Source: Flavobacterium stagni
GTDB taxonomy: Bacteria > Bacteroidota > Bacteroidia > Flavobacteriales > Flavobacteriaceae
Direction of reading: 5' to 3'
NCBI RefSeq assembly: GCF_004122105.1
Contig: NZ_SBKN01000004.1
Location: forward strand, 62,001 to 126,000
DNA length: 64,000 bases
Below the pieces are notes generated by a model. That model was not told the origin of the DNA. It made no database searches and saw only the letters and a list, made by a program, of their open reading frames with translations. Positions within the stretch are counted from its first letter, which is position 1, and each line of letters opens with the position of its first letter. Positions 1 to 8,110 of this stretch are shown piece after piece. The translations under genes and the position numbers were made by a program.

Positions 1-589
1 AAAAGAAAATGTAATCGCCATGTTTATCCCCAATTCCTATGAATTTTATTGGAATATTTCAGCCGAAAAATTCAGGGATAAAATGTTGAAAGAATATAAA
101 AATTTCTGGAATACCGGTCGTTTGGCCAAAGCCGAAAAATTAGGAATGTCTCCTGTAGAAGTGATTACTTTGGCTTCTATCGTGCATAAAGAAACGGTCA
201 AAAAAGATGAACGTCCCCGCGTAGCCGGTGCTTATTTAAATCGCTTGGAGCAAGGGATGCCTTTACAAGCGGATCCTACGGTAATTTATGCGTTGAAATT
301 AAAGGATAATGATTTTACCAAAGTCATCAAAAGGGTATTGTATGGCGACCTTACGCTGTCTTCTCCTTATAATACGTATGTGCATGTAGGTTTGCCTCCA
401 GGACCCATCGCAATGCCTGATATTACAGCTATAGACGCAGTTTTAAATCCCGAGAAACACAATTATATTTATTTCTGTGCTAGTGTAGATCGTTTTGGTT
501 ATCATGAATTTGCGGCTACCTATCCAGAACATCAGGTGAATGCCAAGAAATACGCCGATTGGATCAATTCTACTGGAACGACACGCTAA
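1..589 (+). CDS. mltG: Endolytic murein transglycosylase MltG (3' part only)
   Basis: The frame is open from the left edge, so the N-terminus (membrane anchor and LysM-like part) lies outside the window. The visible part starts just before IPNSYEFYWN, a hallmark of the MltG/YceG family. It contains ASIVHKET, whose Glu is the expected catalytic residue, then ERPRVAGAYLNRL and LQADPTVIYAL, all in family order. MltG is an inner-membrane enzyme that cuts nascent glycan strands on the periplasmic side and so sets glycan chain length. The stop is 3 bp before the next start, so the two genes are probably cotranscribed. The family call is firm; only the 5' end is missing. Confidence 0.95.
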   Translation, partial: KENVIAMFIPNSYEFYWNISAEKFRDKMLKEYKNFWNTGRLAKAEKLGMSPVEVITLASIVHKETVKKDERPRVAGAYLNRLEQGMPLQADPTVIYALKLKDNDFTKVIKRVLYGDLTLSSPYNTYVHVGLPPGPIAMPDITAIDAVLNPEKHNYIYFCASVDRFGYHEFAATYPEHQVNAKKYADWINSTGTTR

Positions 590-592
590 CGA

Positions 593-1501
593 ATGTATCG
601 TTTTCTATATACAATACTATTGCTGTTCACCTTGAGTCTTCACGCTCAACGTGAACAGTTTTCTTTTTTAAAACCCTCCGACTCGTTAAATAAACCGAGA
701 AGAAATGCGGTAGTGATAACTACGACAGGATTAGCAACCACTGCATTAGTCGGACTCCATCAATTGTGGTATAGCGATTACCCGCAATCCAAGTTTCATT
801 TTATTAATGATAATGACGAATGGCTACAAATGGATAAAGCTGGCCATTTGCTATCGTGTTATCATCTTAGTAGGTTGAGCGCTGAATCATTTCGTTGGGC
901 CGGCATGTCGCAAAAAAGTCAGTTGCTCTATGGCGCTGCTTCGGCTTGGGCATTTATGTCGGTTGTCGAAGTGTTTGATGGTTATTCTGCAGAATGGGGC
1001 GCTTCATTGGGCGATGTAGTGGCCAATACAACCGGGACGGCATTGTTTGTGAGTCAGGAACTGCTTTGGAAAGAACAACGAATTCTTCCCAAATTTTCCT
1101 TTCATCAAACTTATTTTGCGCCGCAACGCCCCAATACGCTAGGGAGCTCGTTCAACGAACAATTATTGAAAGACTACAACGGACAAACCTATTGGCTCTC
1201 TGCCAATCTTCAAGCCTTTACCAAAAGTAATTTTATCCCCAATTGGTTAAATGTAGCAGTAGGGTATGGTGCAAATGGATTATTAACCGGAAAAAGTGAA
1301 AATAATACCGTTTTAGGATTAAATAACTATCCACGAGAACGACAATTTTACCTCAGTCTTGATATAGATTTAACGAAAATTCGTACAAAAAATAGAATTT
1401 TAAAGACGGTATTTTCAACCTTCAACTTTTTAAAAATTCCTGCGCCAACCCTTGAATATCAGGCGTCCGGAAAATGGAAAGGACATTGGATTTACTTTTA
1501 A
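593..1501 (+). CDS. DUF2279 (YfiM-like) exported protein
   Basis: 302 residues with an N-terminal signal peptide ending near residue 19 (LLFTLSLHAQ). The central stretch has MDKAGHLLSCYHLSRL, then ASAWAFMSVVEVFDGYSAEWGASLGDVVANT, the pattern of the DUF2279/YfiM family of predicted periplasmic or envelope proteins. The His, Glu and Asp residues in these segments are the recognisable conserved positions. No enzyme function is established for the family, and none is inferred. It starts 3 bp after mltG and is followed by a 98-bp gap before a murein hydrolase, so it sits in a cell-wall neighbourhood. Confidence 0.8.
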   Translation: MYRFLYTILLLFTLSLHAQREQFSFLKPSDSLNKPRRNAVVITTTGLATTALVGLHQLWYSDYPQSKFHFINDNDEWLQMDKAGHLLSCYHLSRLSAESFRWAGMSQKSQLLYGAASAWAFMSVVEVFDGYSAEWGASLGDVVANTTGTALFVSQELLWKEQRILPKFSFHQTYFAPQRPNTLGSSFNEQLLKDYNGQTYWLSANLQAFTKSNFIPNWLNVAVGYGANGLLTGKSENNTVLGLNNYPRERQFYLSLDIDLTKIRTKNRILKTVFSTFNFLKIPAPTLEYQASGKWKGHWIYF

Positions 1502-1599
1502 CAAGCAATTAACTGCCTGATATTCAATATTTATTTCAAAAAAGGTCGTATATTCGCCCCCGCTAATCAAGTGGTGACAGGGCTTGGAAAACAAACTAT

Positions 1600-2235
1600 A
1601 TGATCAGAAAATGGACGTATTATCTTACCATTTTACTTGTAATCGGATTTATTAGTTCCGCATTTAAACCCTTAGACGTAAGCGACCACAATTGGTTTTA
1701 CGTTGATGAGCAGGATGAATTAGTATACCAACTTCCTTCTCAAAATCCAAACGACTATAGTAACAATACAATTCCTTTCACAGGAAAGTATTTTATCGGT
1801 TTTAAAGAAGCTTTAGCTTTCAAAGAATCGCAAGGGAATTACAAAAAAATCAATACCAAAGGGTTTATGGGGAAATACCAATTTGGTCCCCAAACCTTAG
1901 CCTCGATTGGTATTCACAATCCAGCAGCTTTTATGCGTAATCCTGAATTACAGGAAAAAGCATTTGTTGCCTTGTTGAAAAAACACAAATGGGTTTTGCG
2001 TGACGAAATCAAACAGTACCGCGGAAAAACAATAGGCGGTGTTTACATCACCGAATCCGGAATTCTAGCGGCCGCTCACTTAGGTGGCCCTGGATCTGTT
2101 CGACGCTTTTTGAAGAGCAATGGCGAACGGAAATGCCGTGATGGGTACGGTACATCCGTGAAAACCTATATGAAACGATTTGGGGGTTATGAAACCCATA
2201 ATCTTTTAGCAGAAAAAAATCCACAAGTAAAATAA
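1600..2235 (+). CDS. Lysozyme-like peptidoglycan hydrolase, membrane-anchored or exported
   Basis: 211 residues. Residues 7-24 are a hydrophobic signal or anchor. The core has ALAFKESQGNYKKIN and GFMGKYQFG, matching the Glu-Ser and G-x-x-G-x-Y-Q-F elements of lysozyme/SLT-type folds, and AAAHLGGPGSVRRFL, a common later helix of transglycosylase-like domains. The likely role is cutting murein in the periplasm, with the Glu of FKES as catalytic candidate. Together with the upstream mltG fragment this makes a small wall-remodelling cluster. A hairpin terminator follows 6 bases after the stop. The fold call is good; the exact bond cleaved cannot be told from sequence alone. Confidence 0.7.
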   Translation: MIRKWTYYLTILLVIGFISSAFKPLDVSDHNWFYVDEQDELVYQLPSQNPNDYSNNTIPFTGKYFIGFKEALAFKESQGNYKKINTKGFMGKYQFGPQTLASIGIHNPAAFMRNPELQEKAFVALLKKHKWVLRDEIKQYRGKTIGGVYITESGILAAAHLGGPGSVRRFLKSNGERKCRDGYGTSVKTYMKRFGGYETHNLLAEKNPQVK

Positions 2236-2241
2236 AAAAAT

Positions 2242-2265
2242 AGCCTCCGAATTGGGGGCTTTTTA
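2242..2265 (+). terminator. Intrinsic terminator after the lysozyme-like gene
   Basis: Stem AGCCTCC / GGGGGCT (one G-U pair) with a 5-nt loop, then TTTT. A-rich sequence lies on the other side, so it may also act on the minus-strand gene that ends at 2263. Confidence 0.75.
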
Positions 2266-2985
2266 ATGGGTTTTATGCAGGATAAAAATCGCCGGACGTT
2301 TATCCAAATCTACCTTTTGTCTTTTCCAGTCAGCTATACGTAGCGTTTTTATATATTCTGTAGGAAGTGTGATATCTGCTGCAATACACAGTAATGTATT
2401 GGGTTGTAAATGCTGAAGTAAATCTTCTAGAAGTCGATTGTTTCGATACGGTGTTTCAATGAATAATTGGGATTGGTTGCGTTCCAATGAAAGGCGTTCC
2501 CAGTTTTTTAAAGCGGTTTTCTTTTCTCCTTTGTCAATCGGTAAGTAACCGTTAAAGGCAAAACTCTGACCGTTCATACCACTGGCCATCATTGCCAATA
2601 GGATAGAGGAAGGTCCCACTAAAGGTACTACTTGGATGCCACGCTCATGGGCGAGTTTGACAATGTCAGCTCCCGGATCAGCGACGCCAGGACAACCCGC
2701 TTCACTCATTAATCCTACATTTTTTCCTTCCATGCACGGTTGTAACATGCTGCGGTGTTCACTTGCTTGAGTATGCTTGTTTAAGGTGCTGAGTTGTAAA
2801 GAGGGTTGGGGTTTTTCAGGTGTAATTTTTTTAATAAAACGACGCGCCGTTTTTTCATTTTCAACGATGTAAATATCAATGACTTCGATAATGCGTTGAA
2901 CAGTATAAGGCAAAACTTCCATCGGATCATTTTCACCTAAGGTAATTGGAATAAGATACAGTTTTCCTCTGGGTGTCGTTTCCAT
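2263..2985 (-). CDS. RsmI-like SAM-dependent methyltransferase (tetrapyrrole methylase family)
   Basis: 240 residues of the tetrapyrrole/corrin methylase fold. It has GKLYLIPITLGE at the start, the glycine-rich SEAGCPGVADPGADIV segment corresponding to the RsmI ISDAGTP region, and VVPLVGPSSILLAMMASGM. RsmI 2'-O-methylates C1402 of 16S rRNA. Bacteroidota often carry this shorter, more divergent relative in addition to true RsmI, so the substrate is uncertain and no gene symbol is given. Its start overlaps the phosphatase stop by one base, so the two genes form a tight minus-strand pair. Confidence 0.8.
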   Translation of the reverse strand: METTPRGKLYLIPITLGENDPMEVLPYTVQRIIEVIDIYIVENEKTARRFIKKITPEKPQPSLQLSTLNKHTQASEHRSMLQPCMEGKNVGLMSEAGCPGVADPGADIVKLAHERGIQVVPLVGPSSILLAMMASGMNGQSFAFNGYLPIDKGEKKTALKNWERLSLERNQSQLFIETPYRNNRLLEDLLQHLQPNTLLCIAADITLPTEYIKTLRIADWKRQKVDLDKRPAIFILHKTH

Positions 2986-3446
2986 TATTTCTCCAATAAA
3001 CGTTGGGCAATAATATCGGTGGCTTCATCCAACATTTCGTAAACCATGTCGAAGCCATTTTGCAATCCGTAATACGGATCGGGTACATCTACATTATCAC
3101 CGGGGAACAAGGCGTCCAAAATCAATTGCACCTTTTGCTTTTGTGCCTCATTTTTGGCTAAAAAAACCACATCGTCATAATTGGAATTGTCCATGACATA
3201 GATGTAATCAAAAGTATCGAAATCGTTGACAGTAAATTGACGAGCCTTTTGGTGTGAAATATCTAATCCATTTTTATCAGCCGTAGCAATAGAACGATGG
3301 TCCGGTTGACGACCAACATGGTAGTTTCCCGTTCCAGCGGAATCAACAAAAAACTGATCTTTAGGCAATTTGGAGGCCAAAAGTCCTTCCGCCAATGGCG
3401 AACGACAAATGTTGCCCAAACATACCATTAAAATTTTAACAGGCAT
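2985..3446 (-). CDS. Low-molecular-weight protein-tyrosine phosphatase
   Basis: 153 residues, the usual LMW-PTP length. The phosphate loop CLGNICRSPLAEG is at residues 9-21, with nucleophile Cys9 and Arg15. The general-acid Asp lies in DPYYG at Asp123. Cytosolic enzymes of this family remove phosphate from tyrosine or, in some lineages, arginine residues. The gene is first in a two-gene unit with the RsmI-like methylase. A consensus -7 box sits upstream at 3475-3482, predicting a leader of about 24 nt. Confidence 0.92.
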   Translation of the reverse strand: MPVKILMVCLGNICRSPLAEGLLASKLPKDQFFVDSAGTGNYHVGRQPDHRSIATADKNGLDISHQKARQFTVNDFDTFDYIYVMDNSNYDDVVFLAKNEAQKQKVQLILDALFPGDNVDVPDPYYGLQNGFDMVYEMLDEATDIIAQRLLEK

Positions 3447-3474
3447 GATGGAAAAGTGTACTTAAATTTCGGCA

Positions 3475-3482
3475 CAAAAGTA
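3475..3482 (-). promoter_or_regulatory. Bacteroidota -7 box for the LMW-PTP gene
   Basis: TACTTTTG on the minus strand matches TAnnTTTG exactly, about 28 bases upstream of the start codon. Confidence 0.55.
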
Positions 3483-3492
3483 CGAAACCCGA

Positions 3493-4920
3493 CTACAATG
3501 ACAACTTTTTGTTGATATCTTCCACAAACTTTTTGAACTGTTTGTCGGTGGCTACTAAGTTGTCAACTGTTTTACAAGCGTGAAGAACCGTAGCGTGATC
3601 GCGGTCACCAATTTGTGAACCAATATTTGCTAAAGAAGCTTTGGTGAATTTCTTAGCAAAGAACATGGCTAATTGGCGCGCTTGCACTACATGGCGCTTG
3701 CGGGTTTTAGATTGTAACGTGTCAATGTCCAATTGGAAATAATCCGAAACCACTTTTTGGATGTAATCAATTGAAATTTCACGTTTTACATTTTTAACGA
3801 ATTTCTCGACGATACTTTTCGTTAATTCAATGGTTACCTCTTTTTTGTTGAACGATGACTGGGCGATCAGAGAAATGATGGCACCTTCCAATTCACGAAC
3901 ATTGGATTTGATGTTTTGCGCCACATATTCTACAATGTCATTTGGCATTTCTACGCCATCACGGTACAAAATGTTACGTAAAATTGATACGCGCGTTTCG
4001 TAATCGGGTTGGTGTAACTCCGCCGAAAGTCCCCACTTAAAGCGAGACAATAAACGTTGCTCTATATCTTGCATATCCACCGGCGCTTTGTCAGAAGTCA
4101 AGATAACTTGCTTGCCGTTTTGATGCAAATAGTTGAAAATGTGGAAAAACACATCTTGTGTTCCTGATTTTCCAGAAAGGAATTGCACATCGTCAATGAT
4201 TAATACATCAATCAATTGATAGAAGTGAATAAAATCGTTTCGGTTGTTTTTCTTAACCGAATCAATATATTGTTGGGTGAACACTTCGGCTGAAATGTAC
4301 AGCACGGTTTTTTCAGGATATTTGTCTTTGATTTCAACCCCAATGGCATGGGCCAAGTGGGTTTTACCCAAACCAACGCCACCAAAAATCAAAAGTGGGT
4401 TGAATGAAGTGCCTCCTGGTTTATTCGCTACAGCCAAACCTGCAGAACGGGCTAAGCGGTTGGAATCCCCTTCCAAGAAATTGTCAAAACTGTAGTTCGG
4501 ATTTAATTGCGACTCAATTTTAACATTGCGAATTCCTGGAATCACAAACGGATTTTTTAACTCCGGATTCAAGTTTTTGTACGGAGCGTCAACGTTTTGT
4601 GATTTAATCGGACTGCGGTGAGCACTTGGCAACTGCTCCGTGAACGGTTGTTTGTTGCCATAGGTGTTTTCCATCTTAATTTTATACAGTAACTTTGCGT
4701 TTTTTCCAAGTTCTCGGGTTAACGCCACCTTTAACAGTTTTACATAGTGTTCCTCGAGCCATTCGTAAAAGAATTTGCTCGGAACCTGAATGTACAATGC
4801 ATTATCAGTAAGTTCAACGGATTTGATAGGTTCAAACCAAGTTTTGAAAGCTTGCTCCTGGATATTGTCCTTTATGAATGAAAGACAATTCTCCCATACT
4901 GATTGCGCAGTTTTACTCAT
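3493..4920 (-). CDS. dnaA: Chromosomal replication initiator DnaA
   Basis: 475 residues with full DnaA architecture. Domain I (residues 1-80, VWENCLSFIKDNI) is followed by a linker, then an AAA+ domain with Walker A GGVGLGKT at 180-187 and Walker B IIDDVQFL at 241-248, and a C-terminal DNA-binding domain with the signature DRDHATVLHACKTV near the end. DnaA binds DnaA boxes and unwinds oriC. The 186-bp upstream gap has a few DnaA-box-like 9-mers (for example TTGTTCACA on the minus strand at 5007-5015) but no obvious cluster. This alone does not prove that oriC lies here. Confidence 0.97.
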   Translation of the reverse strand: MSKTAQSVWENCLSFIKDNIQEQAFKTWFEPIKSVELTDNALYIQVPSKFFYEWLEEHYVKLLKVALTRELGKNAKLLYKIKMENTYGNKQPFTEQLPSAHRSPIKSQNVDAPYKNLNPELKNPFVIPGIRNVKIESQLNPNYSFDNFLEGDSNRLARSAGLAVANKPGGTSFNPLLIFGGVGLGKTHLAHAIGVEIKDKYPEKTVLYISAEVFTQQYIDSVKKNNRNDFIHFYQLIDVLIIDDVQFLSGKSGTQDVFFHIFNYLHQNGKQVILTSDKAPVDMQDIEQRLLSRFKWGLSAELHQPDYETRVSILRNILYRDGVEMPNDIVEYVAQNIKSNVRELEGAIISLIAQSSFNKKEVTIELTKSIVEKFVKNVKREISIDYIQKVVSDYFQLDIDTLQSKTRKRHVVQARQLAMFFAKKFTKASLANIGSQIGDRDHATVLHACKTVDNLVATDKQFKKFVEDINKKLSL

Positions 4921-5106
4921 AAATCTGTTAAAATTAATAATTTGTTAAAGGTTCTGTTGCTGAGGAAAAGCACGATTTGCTTCCTAAATTTTGGGTTAAC
5001 AAATATGTGAACAATTTTGGTTAAAAAAAAATAAAACCCTATTGATTTTTTGAAAATATTGTTGTAAAGAATTTTCCAATCATAGATTAACGGCATAAAA
5101 ATATAG

Positions 5107-5511
5107 ATGAAATTAAATGAAGTTCACGTTCGGGTTCGCTACAGCGAAACGGACCAGATGGGAGTGGTGTATCACGGGAGTTATGTGCCCTATTTTGAGA
5201 TAGGGCGCGTGGAATGGCTCAGAAATAGGGGGATTTCGTACAAAGCCCTCGAAGAAAGCGGGATTGCACTTCCCATTGTATCCATGCACATCAATTATAA
5301 AAAACCCGCACGGTATGATGATTTGCTCACCATCACAACACGTTTAAAACAATATAGTGGCGTGAAGATTGAATTTGATTGCGAAATCCGCAGTGAAAAC
5401 GATGAGTTATTAACAACTGCTCATTTTATACTCGTTTTTGTCGATGTCAAAACAGGACGTCCTATTGTGCCGCCAACCGAAGTTTTGGAAATCATGAACG
5501 CAGATAATTAA
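5107..5511 (+). CDS. Acyl-CoA thioesterase, YbgC/4-hydroxybenzoyl-CoA type
   Basis: 134 residues, a single hotdog-fold domain. VRYSETDQMGVVYHGSYVPYFEIGRVEWLR is the YbgC/4HBT pattern, with the Asp of TDQMG in the catalytic position. Such cytosolic enzymes hydrolyse acyl-CoA thioesters, and YbgC homologues are often tied to the envelope or Tol system; no tol genes are adjacent here. It runs divergently from dnaA and overlaps the yigZ stop by 4 bases at its 3' end. Confidence 0.9.
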   Translation: MKLNEVHVRVRYSETDQMGVVYHGSYVPYFEIGRVEWLRNRGISYKALEESGIALPIVSMHINYKKPARYDDLLTITTRLKQYSGVKIEFDCEIRSENDELLTTAHFILVFVDVKTGRPIVPPTEVLEIMNADN

Positions 5512-6113
5512 TCCAAGCGTTGGATTTCAATTTCAAATAAGGAATTAAAAATGTCGAAGATACTTTCGGCATTTTTTTTTCGGGTAGCCACCACCACTTC
5601 ACAACGCATTTCCATCGCCTGGGAAACCAATTCCAAATTCTTTTCCTTAATCACCCGCATCACTTTGTTGAGGTTTTTGTAGTCAAAAGTGACCTTAAAT
5701 CGAACGTCAATCGTGCGCTCTTCAATCGTTGAAGCCTCCAATGTCATTTGCGCCGAAGTGCGGTAGGCCGAAATCAAACCGCCTACTCCCAATTTAATCC
5801 CACCAAAAAAGCGCACCACCACGACCAAAACATTGGTTACACCAAACGACTGAATTTGTCCATAAATAGGCATACCCGCCGAGTTGGAAGGTTCGCCATC
5901 ATCGTTGGCGCGGTAACTAATTTTCTCCGTACCCAATTGGTAGGCATAACAAAAATGAACCGCCCCCACATGCTGCTTGCGCAACGTTTCCAAATGTTCC
6001 TTCACTTCAACCTCTGTCTCTACCGGAAACGCATAGCCAAAAAACTTGCTGTGCTTCTCCTTATATAAGGTCTCCTCGGAAGGTGCCGTTAATGTGAGGT
6101 ACGTATCGTTCAA
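5508..6113 (-). CDS. yigZ: YigZ/IMPACT family protein
   Basis: 201 residues from the proposed TTG start. SEETLYKEKHSKFFGYAFPV, HVGAVHFCYAYQLG, DDGEPSNSAGMPI and VVVVRFFGGIKLGVGGL are the YigZ/IMPACT signatures, followed by the C-terminal ferredoxin-like domain. The molecular role is unclear; related proteins bind nucleic acid or ribosomes. The frame is open upstream to 6233, but that extension is encoded by a repeat element and also overlaps the -7 box at 6134-6141. The next ATG (6152) lies upstream of that box. TTG at 6113 gives the normal family length. The start is the least certain part. Confidence 0.85.
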   Translation of the reverse strand: MNDTYLTLTAPSEETLYKEKHSKFFGYAFPVETEVEVKEHLETLRKQHVGAVHFCYAYQLGTEKISYRANDDGEPSNSAGMPIYGQIQSFGVTNVLVVVVRFFGGIKLGVGGLISAYRTSAQMTLEASTIEERTIDVRFKVTFDYKNLNKVMRVIKEKNLELVSQAMEMRCEVVVATRKKNAESIFDIFNSLFEIEIQRLD

Positions 6114-6133
6114 AATAAAATCGTTTGAGTCGG

Positions 6134-6141
6134 CAAAAATA
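6134..6141 (-). promoter_or_regulatory. -7 box for yigZ
   Basis: TATTTTTG on the minus strand, an exact TAnnTTTG match. With the start site about 4 nt further on, the leader to the TTG at 6113 would be about 17 nt. It argues against the upstream ATG at 6152. Confidence 0.5.
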
Positions 6142-6160
6142 ATAAGTTTCATCCGATTTT

Positions 6161-6243
6161 GGGCGTTGCCTCCGGCCAGGCTTTCGGGAGTCGCTACCCT
6201 CGTGACCTCGGGTGAGCTCCAACAATCCCTCAATCCTTAACGC
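6161..6243 (+). repeat. Dispersed structured repeat R1, copy 1
   Basis: First of three copies in the window (others at 10757 and 24674, all in the same orientation). The core runs from GGCTTTCGGGAGTCGCTACC through GGGTGAGCTCCAACAATCCC to TTAACGC. The ends GCGTT (6163-6167) and AACGC (6239-6243) can pair. The inner arm is short here (GCCT, 6 nt, AGGC). It lies immediately upstream of yigZ and creates a false N-terminal extension of that frame. Confidence 0.85.
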
Positions 6244-6439
6244 GGGGCAGTGCTAAAGGGATAATGTGACAATGTGTCGATGAGACAACCTGCCTGCCGG
6301 CAGGCAGGTGAGTCGATGTGGAAAAGTGGAAAGAGTTTAAAAGAGTGTAATGGTAGTAGTTTAAATGTTTAACGGAATTGTCATTTTCAAATTTTCAAAT
6401 GAATTAATTTTCAAATCTTCCTAATCTAAATTCTAAAAT
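6244..6439. other. Gene-free spacer with a perfect palindrome
   Basis: About 200 bp between repeat R1 and the HAD gene. It holds a perfect 22-bp palindrome at 6288-6309 (half-site ACCTGCCTGCC) and then AT-rich sequence with repeated TTTTCAAAT words. No coding frame of note. The palindrome is GC-rich in AT-rich surroundings and could fold as a tight hairpin, but no T-run follows on either strand, so it is not called a terminator. Confidence 0.7.
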
Positions 6440-7048
6440 CTACAAAGGAAACTCCTTATGTTGGAACAACTCGGTGACGTCTTCTTTGCCCACCTGTAAA
6501 TTCCAAACATACAAGCCCAATGCTTCTGCCGCGTCCGTGTTTACTTTTTTGTCGTCAATAAATAAGGTGCGTTTGGGCGATAAATCGTATTTATTGAGGA
6601 TGTGATTGAAAATCTCGGGTTCGGGTTTGCGCATGCCCATTTCATAGGAGTAAAAGACTTTTTCAAAACAATTATAAAAGTCGGTGTAAAACGACATGCC
6701 CACTTTGTGTTCAAATTTACTGATGTGAATCTCATCCGTATTGGTCAACAAAAACATGCGGTATTTGCCCGAAAGCATTTGTAAAAACTCCAAACGCTCC
6801 AAGGGGAATTCACCAATAATCGAATTCCAAGCATCACGAATTTCCAACAACGTAGCATTCGGAATGTAGTTATGAAAAGATTCCAAAAATTCTTGCTCCG
6901 AAATTTTTCCCTTCTCAAACAAGTCATTCTGTGCAATCAAATCGTCTTTCGGACCGTCTAATCCCAATTTTTTAAACGCTTCAATTTGCGCTTCCTTCTC
7001 TAAATTGATGAAGATGTCTCCAAAGTCAAAAATAATGGCATCAATCAT
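6440..7048 (-). CDS. HAD-superfamily phosphatase (subfamily IA)
   Basis: 202 residues. Motif I is DFGDIF at residues 8-13, with the usual second Asp replaced by Gly as in the YihX-like branch (DLGNV). Motif II is LLTNTD, motif III Lys is in MGMRKPEPEIF, and motif IV is FIDDKKVN. Such cytosolic enzymes dephosphorylate small sugar phosphates or nucleotides. The start overlaps the ribD stop by 8 bases, so it is translated with ribD. A phosphatase is required in riboflavin synthesis after the RibD steps, so involvement in that step is possible, but that is inference from position only. Confidence 0.85.
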   Translation of the reverse strand: MIDAIIFDFGDIFINLEKEAQIEAFKKLGLDGPKDDLIAQNDLFEKGKISEQEFLESFHNYIPNATLLEIRDAWNSIIGEFPLERLEFLQMLSGKYRMFLLTNTDEIHISKFEHKVGMSFYTDFYNCFEKVFYSYEMGMRKPEPEIFNHILNKYDLSPKRTLFIDDKKVNTDAAEALGLYVWNLQVGKEDVTELFQHKEFPL

Positions 7049-8084
7049 GACGGTAATACATTTTTAATTGATTCTCAACTATAGTTTCAGTGTGCGCTAC
7101 AGGGGCATTGAATTGCGGTGCAGCTAGGCCCGAACCCAATGTAATCCCACTTTCAAACACCCGCGCTTCATCCCATAATCCCGCGTCTATAAAACTTTGT
7201 AAGGTTTTTTGACCGCCTTCGATGAGCACCGATTGCAGTCCTTTTTGAAATAAAATTCCTGCAATTTGTTGGGGGAGCGAACTCTCAAATATACAATTTT
7301 GATAATCAACTTGGTCGGTTGCCGTCAAATTTTCTTCGGCAGTAATCACAATTGTAGCAGTTTTTCCGTCTTTTACATGAAAGTCGGTACTAATTTTCCC
7401 ACTGCGATCCAAGACAATCCGCGTCGGATTCTTGCCCCACCAATCCCGAGTATCCAATTTCGGGTTGTCGTCCAAAACGGTTTGAGTGCCCACCAAAATC
7501 GCTTGCTCTTCACTGCGCCATTGATGCACCAATTGGCGCGCATATCGGTTCGAAATCCAAACCGGTTCTCGCTTTTCTTTTGCCAACGGCGCTATAAACC
7601 CATCCGCCGATTGGGCCCATTTTAGTATTATATAAGGTCGCTGTTGATTGTGAAAGGTGAAAAAGCGTTTGTTGAGTGCCCGACATTCGTTTTCCAAAAC
7701 GCCAACCGTCACATTTCTTCCCGCTGCGCGCAGTCGCTCAATGCCTTTTCCAGCCACCGCTGCAAACGGATCAACCGTACCCACCACAATATTCGGAATG
7801 CCTTTTTCCAAAATTAAATCAGAACACGGCGGCGTTTTGCCAAAATGACTGCAAGGTTCCAAACTCACATAAATCGTCGCCTCTTTCAAAAGTTCGGGAT
7901 TTTTCACCGAGCGAATAGCATGAACCTCCGCATGGGGTTCGCCCGCTTTTCGGTGCCAACCTTCTCCGATAATTTGGTCGTTGTGCACGAGCACACTGCC
8001 CACCATCGGATTCGGATACGTGGTGCCCAAGCCATTTTGCGCCAATTGAATGCAACGCTGTATGTATTTTTCATGTATCTTCAC
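7041..8084 (-). CDS. ribD: Riboflavin biosynthesis deaminase/reductase RibD
   Basis: 347 residues, bifunctional. The N-terminal deaminase has HAEVHAI (His51, Glu53) and PCSHFGKTPPC (Cys78, Cys87), the zinc-site ligands. The C-terminal half is the reductase (KWAQSADGFIA, SNRYARQLVHQWRSEEQAILVGTQTV). It converts the pyrimidine product of GTP cyclohydrolase II to the ribitylamino form in the flavin pathway. The start codon is GTG at 8084; there is no in-frame ATG before residue 27. A perfect -7 box ends only 4 bp before the GTG, suggesting a leaderless or nearly leaderless mRNA. Confidence 0.95.
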   Translation of the reverse strand: MKIHEKYIQRCIQLAQNGLGTTYPNPMVGSVLVHNDQIIGEGWHRKAGEPHAEVHAIRSVKNPELLKEATIYVSLEPCSHFGKTPPCSDLILEKGIPNIVVGTVDPFAAVAGKGIERLRAAGRNVTVGVLENECRALNKRFFTFHNQQRPYIILKWAQSADGFIAPLAKEKREPVWISNRYARQLVHQWRSEEQAILVGTQTVLDDNPKLDTRDWWGKNPTRIVLDRSGKISTDFHVKDGKTATIVITAEENLTATDQVDYQNCIFESSLPQQIAGILFQKGLQSVLIEGGQKTLQSFIDAGLWDEARVFESGITLGSGLAAPQFNAPVAHTETIVENQLKMYYRHD

Positions 8085-8088
8085 CCCA

Positions 8089-8096
8089 CAAAAATA
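8089..8096 (-). promoter_or_regulatory. -7 box abutting ribD start
   Basis: TATTTTTG on the minus strand, an exact TAnnTTTG match with only TGGG between it and the GTG start. This places the expected transcription start within a base or two of the start codon. Confidence 0.5.
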
Positions 8097-8110
8097 CGAT
8101 TACCCGAGCA

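Noticed and set aside
4921..5106. Possible oriC between dnaA and the thioesterase gene
   Set aside because: Only isolated DnaA-box-like 9-mers and no AT-rich direct-repeat array; not enough to call an origin.
6440..7048. HAD gene as a broken pseudogene because motif I lacks the second Asp
   Set aside because: DFGD with Gly at that place is normal for a YihX-like branch, and the other motifs are intact.
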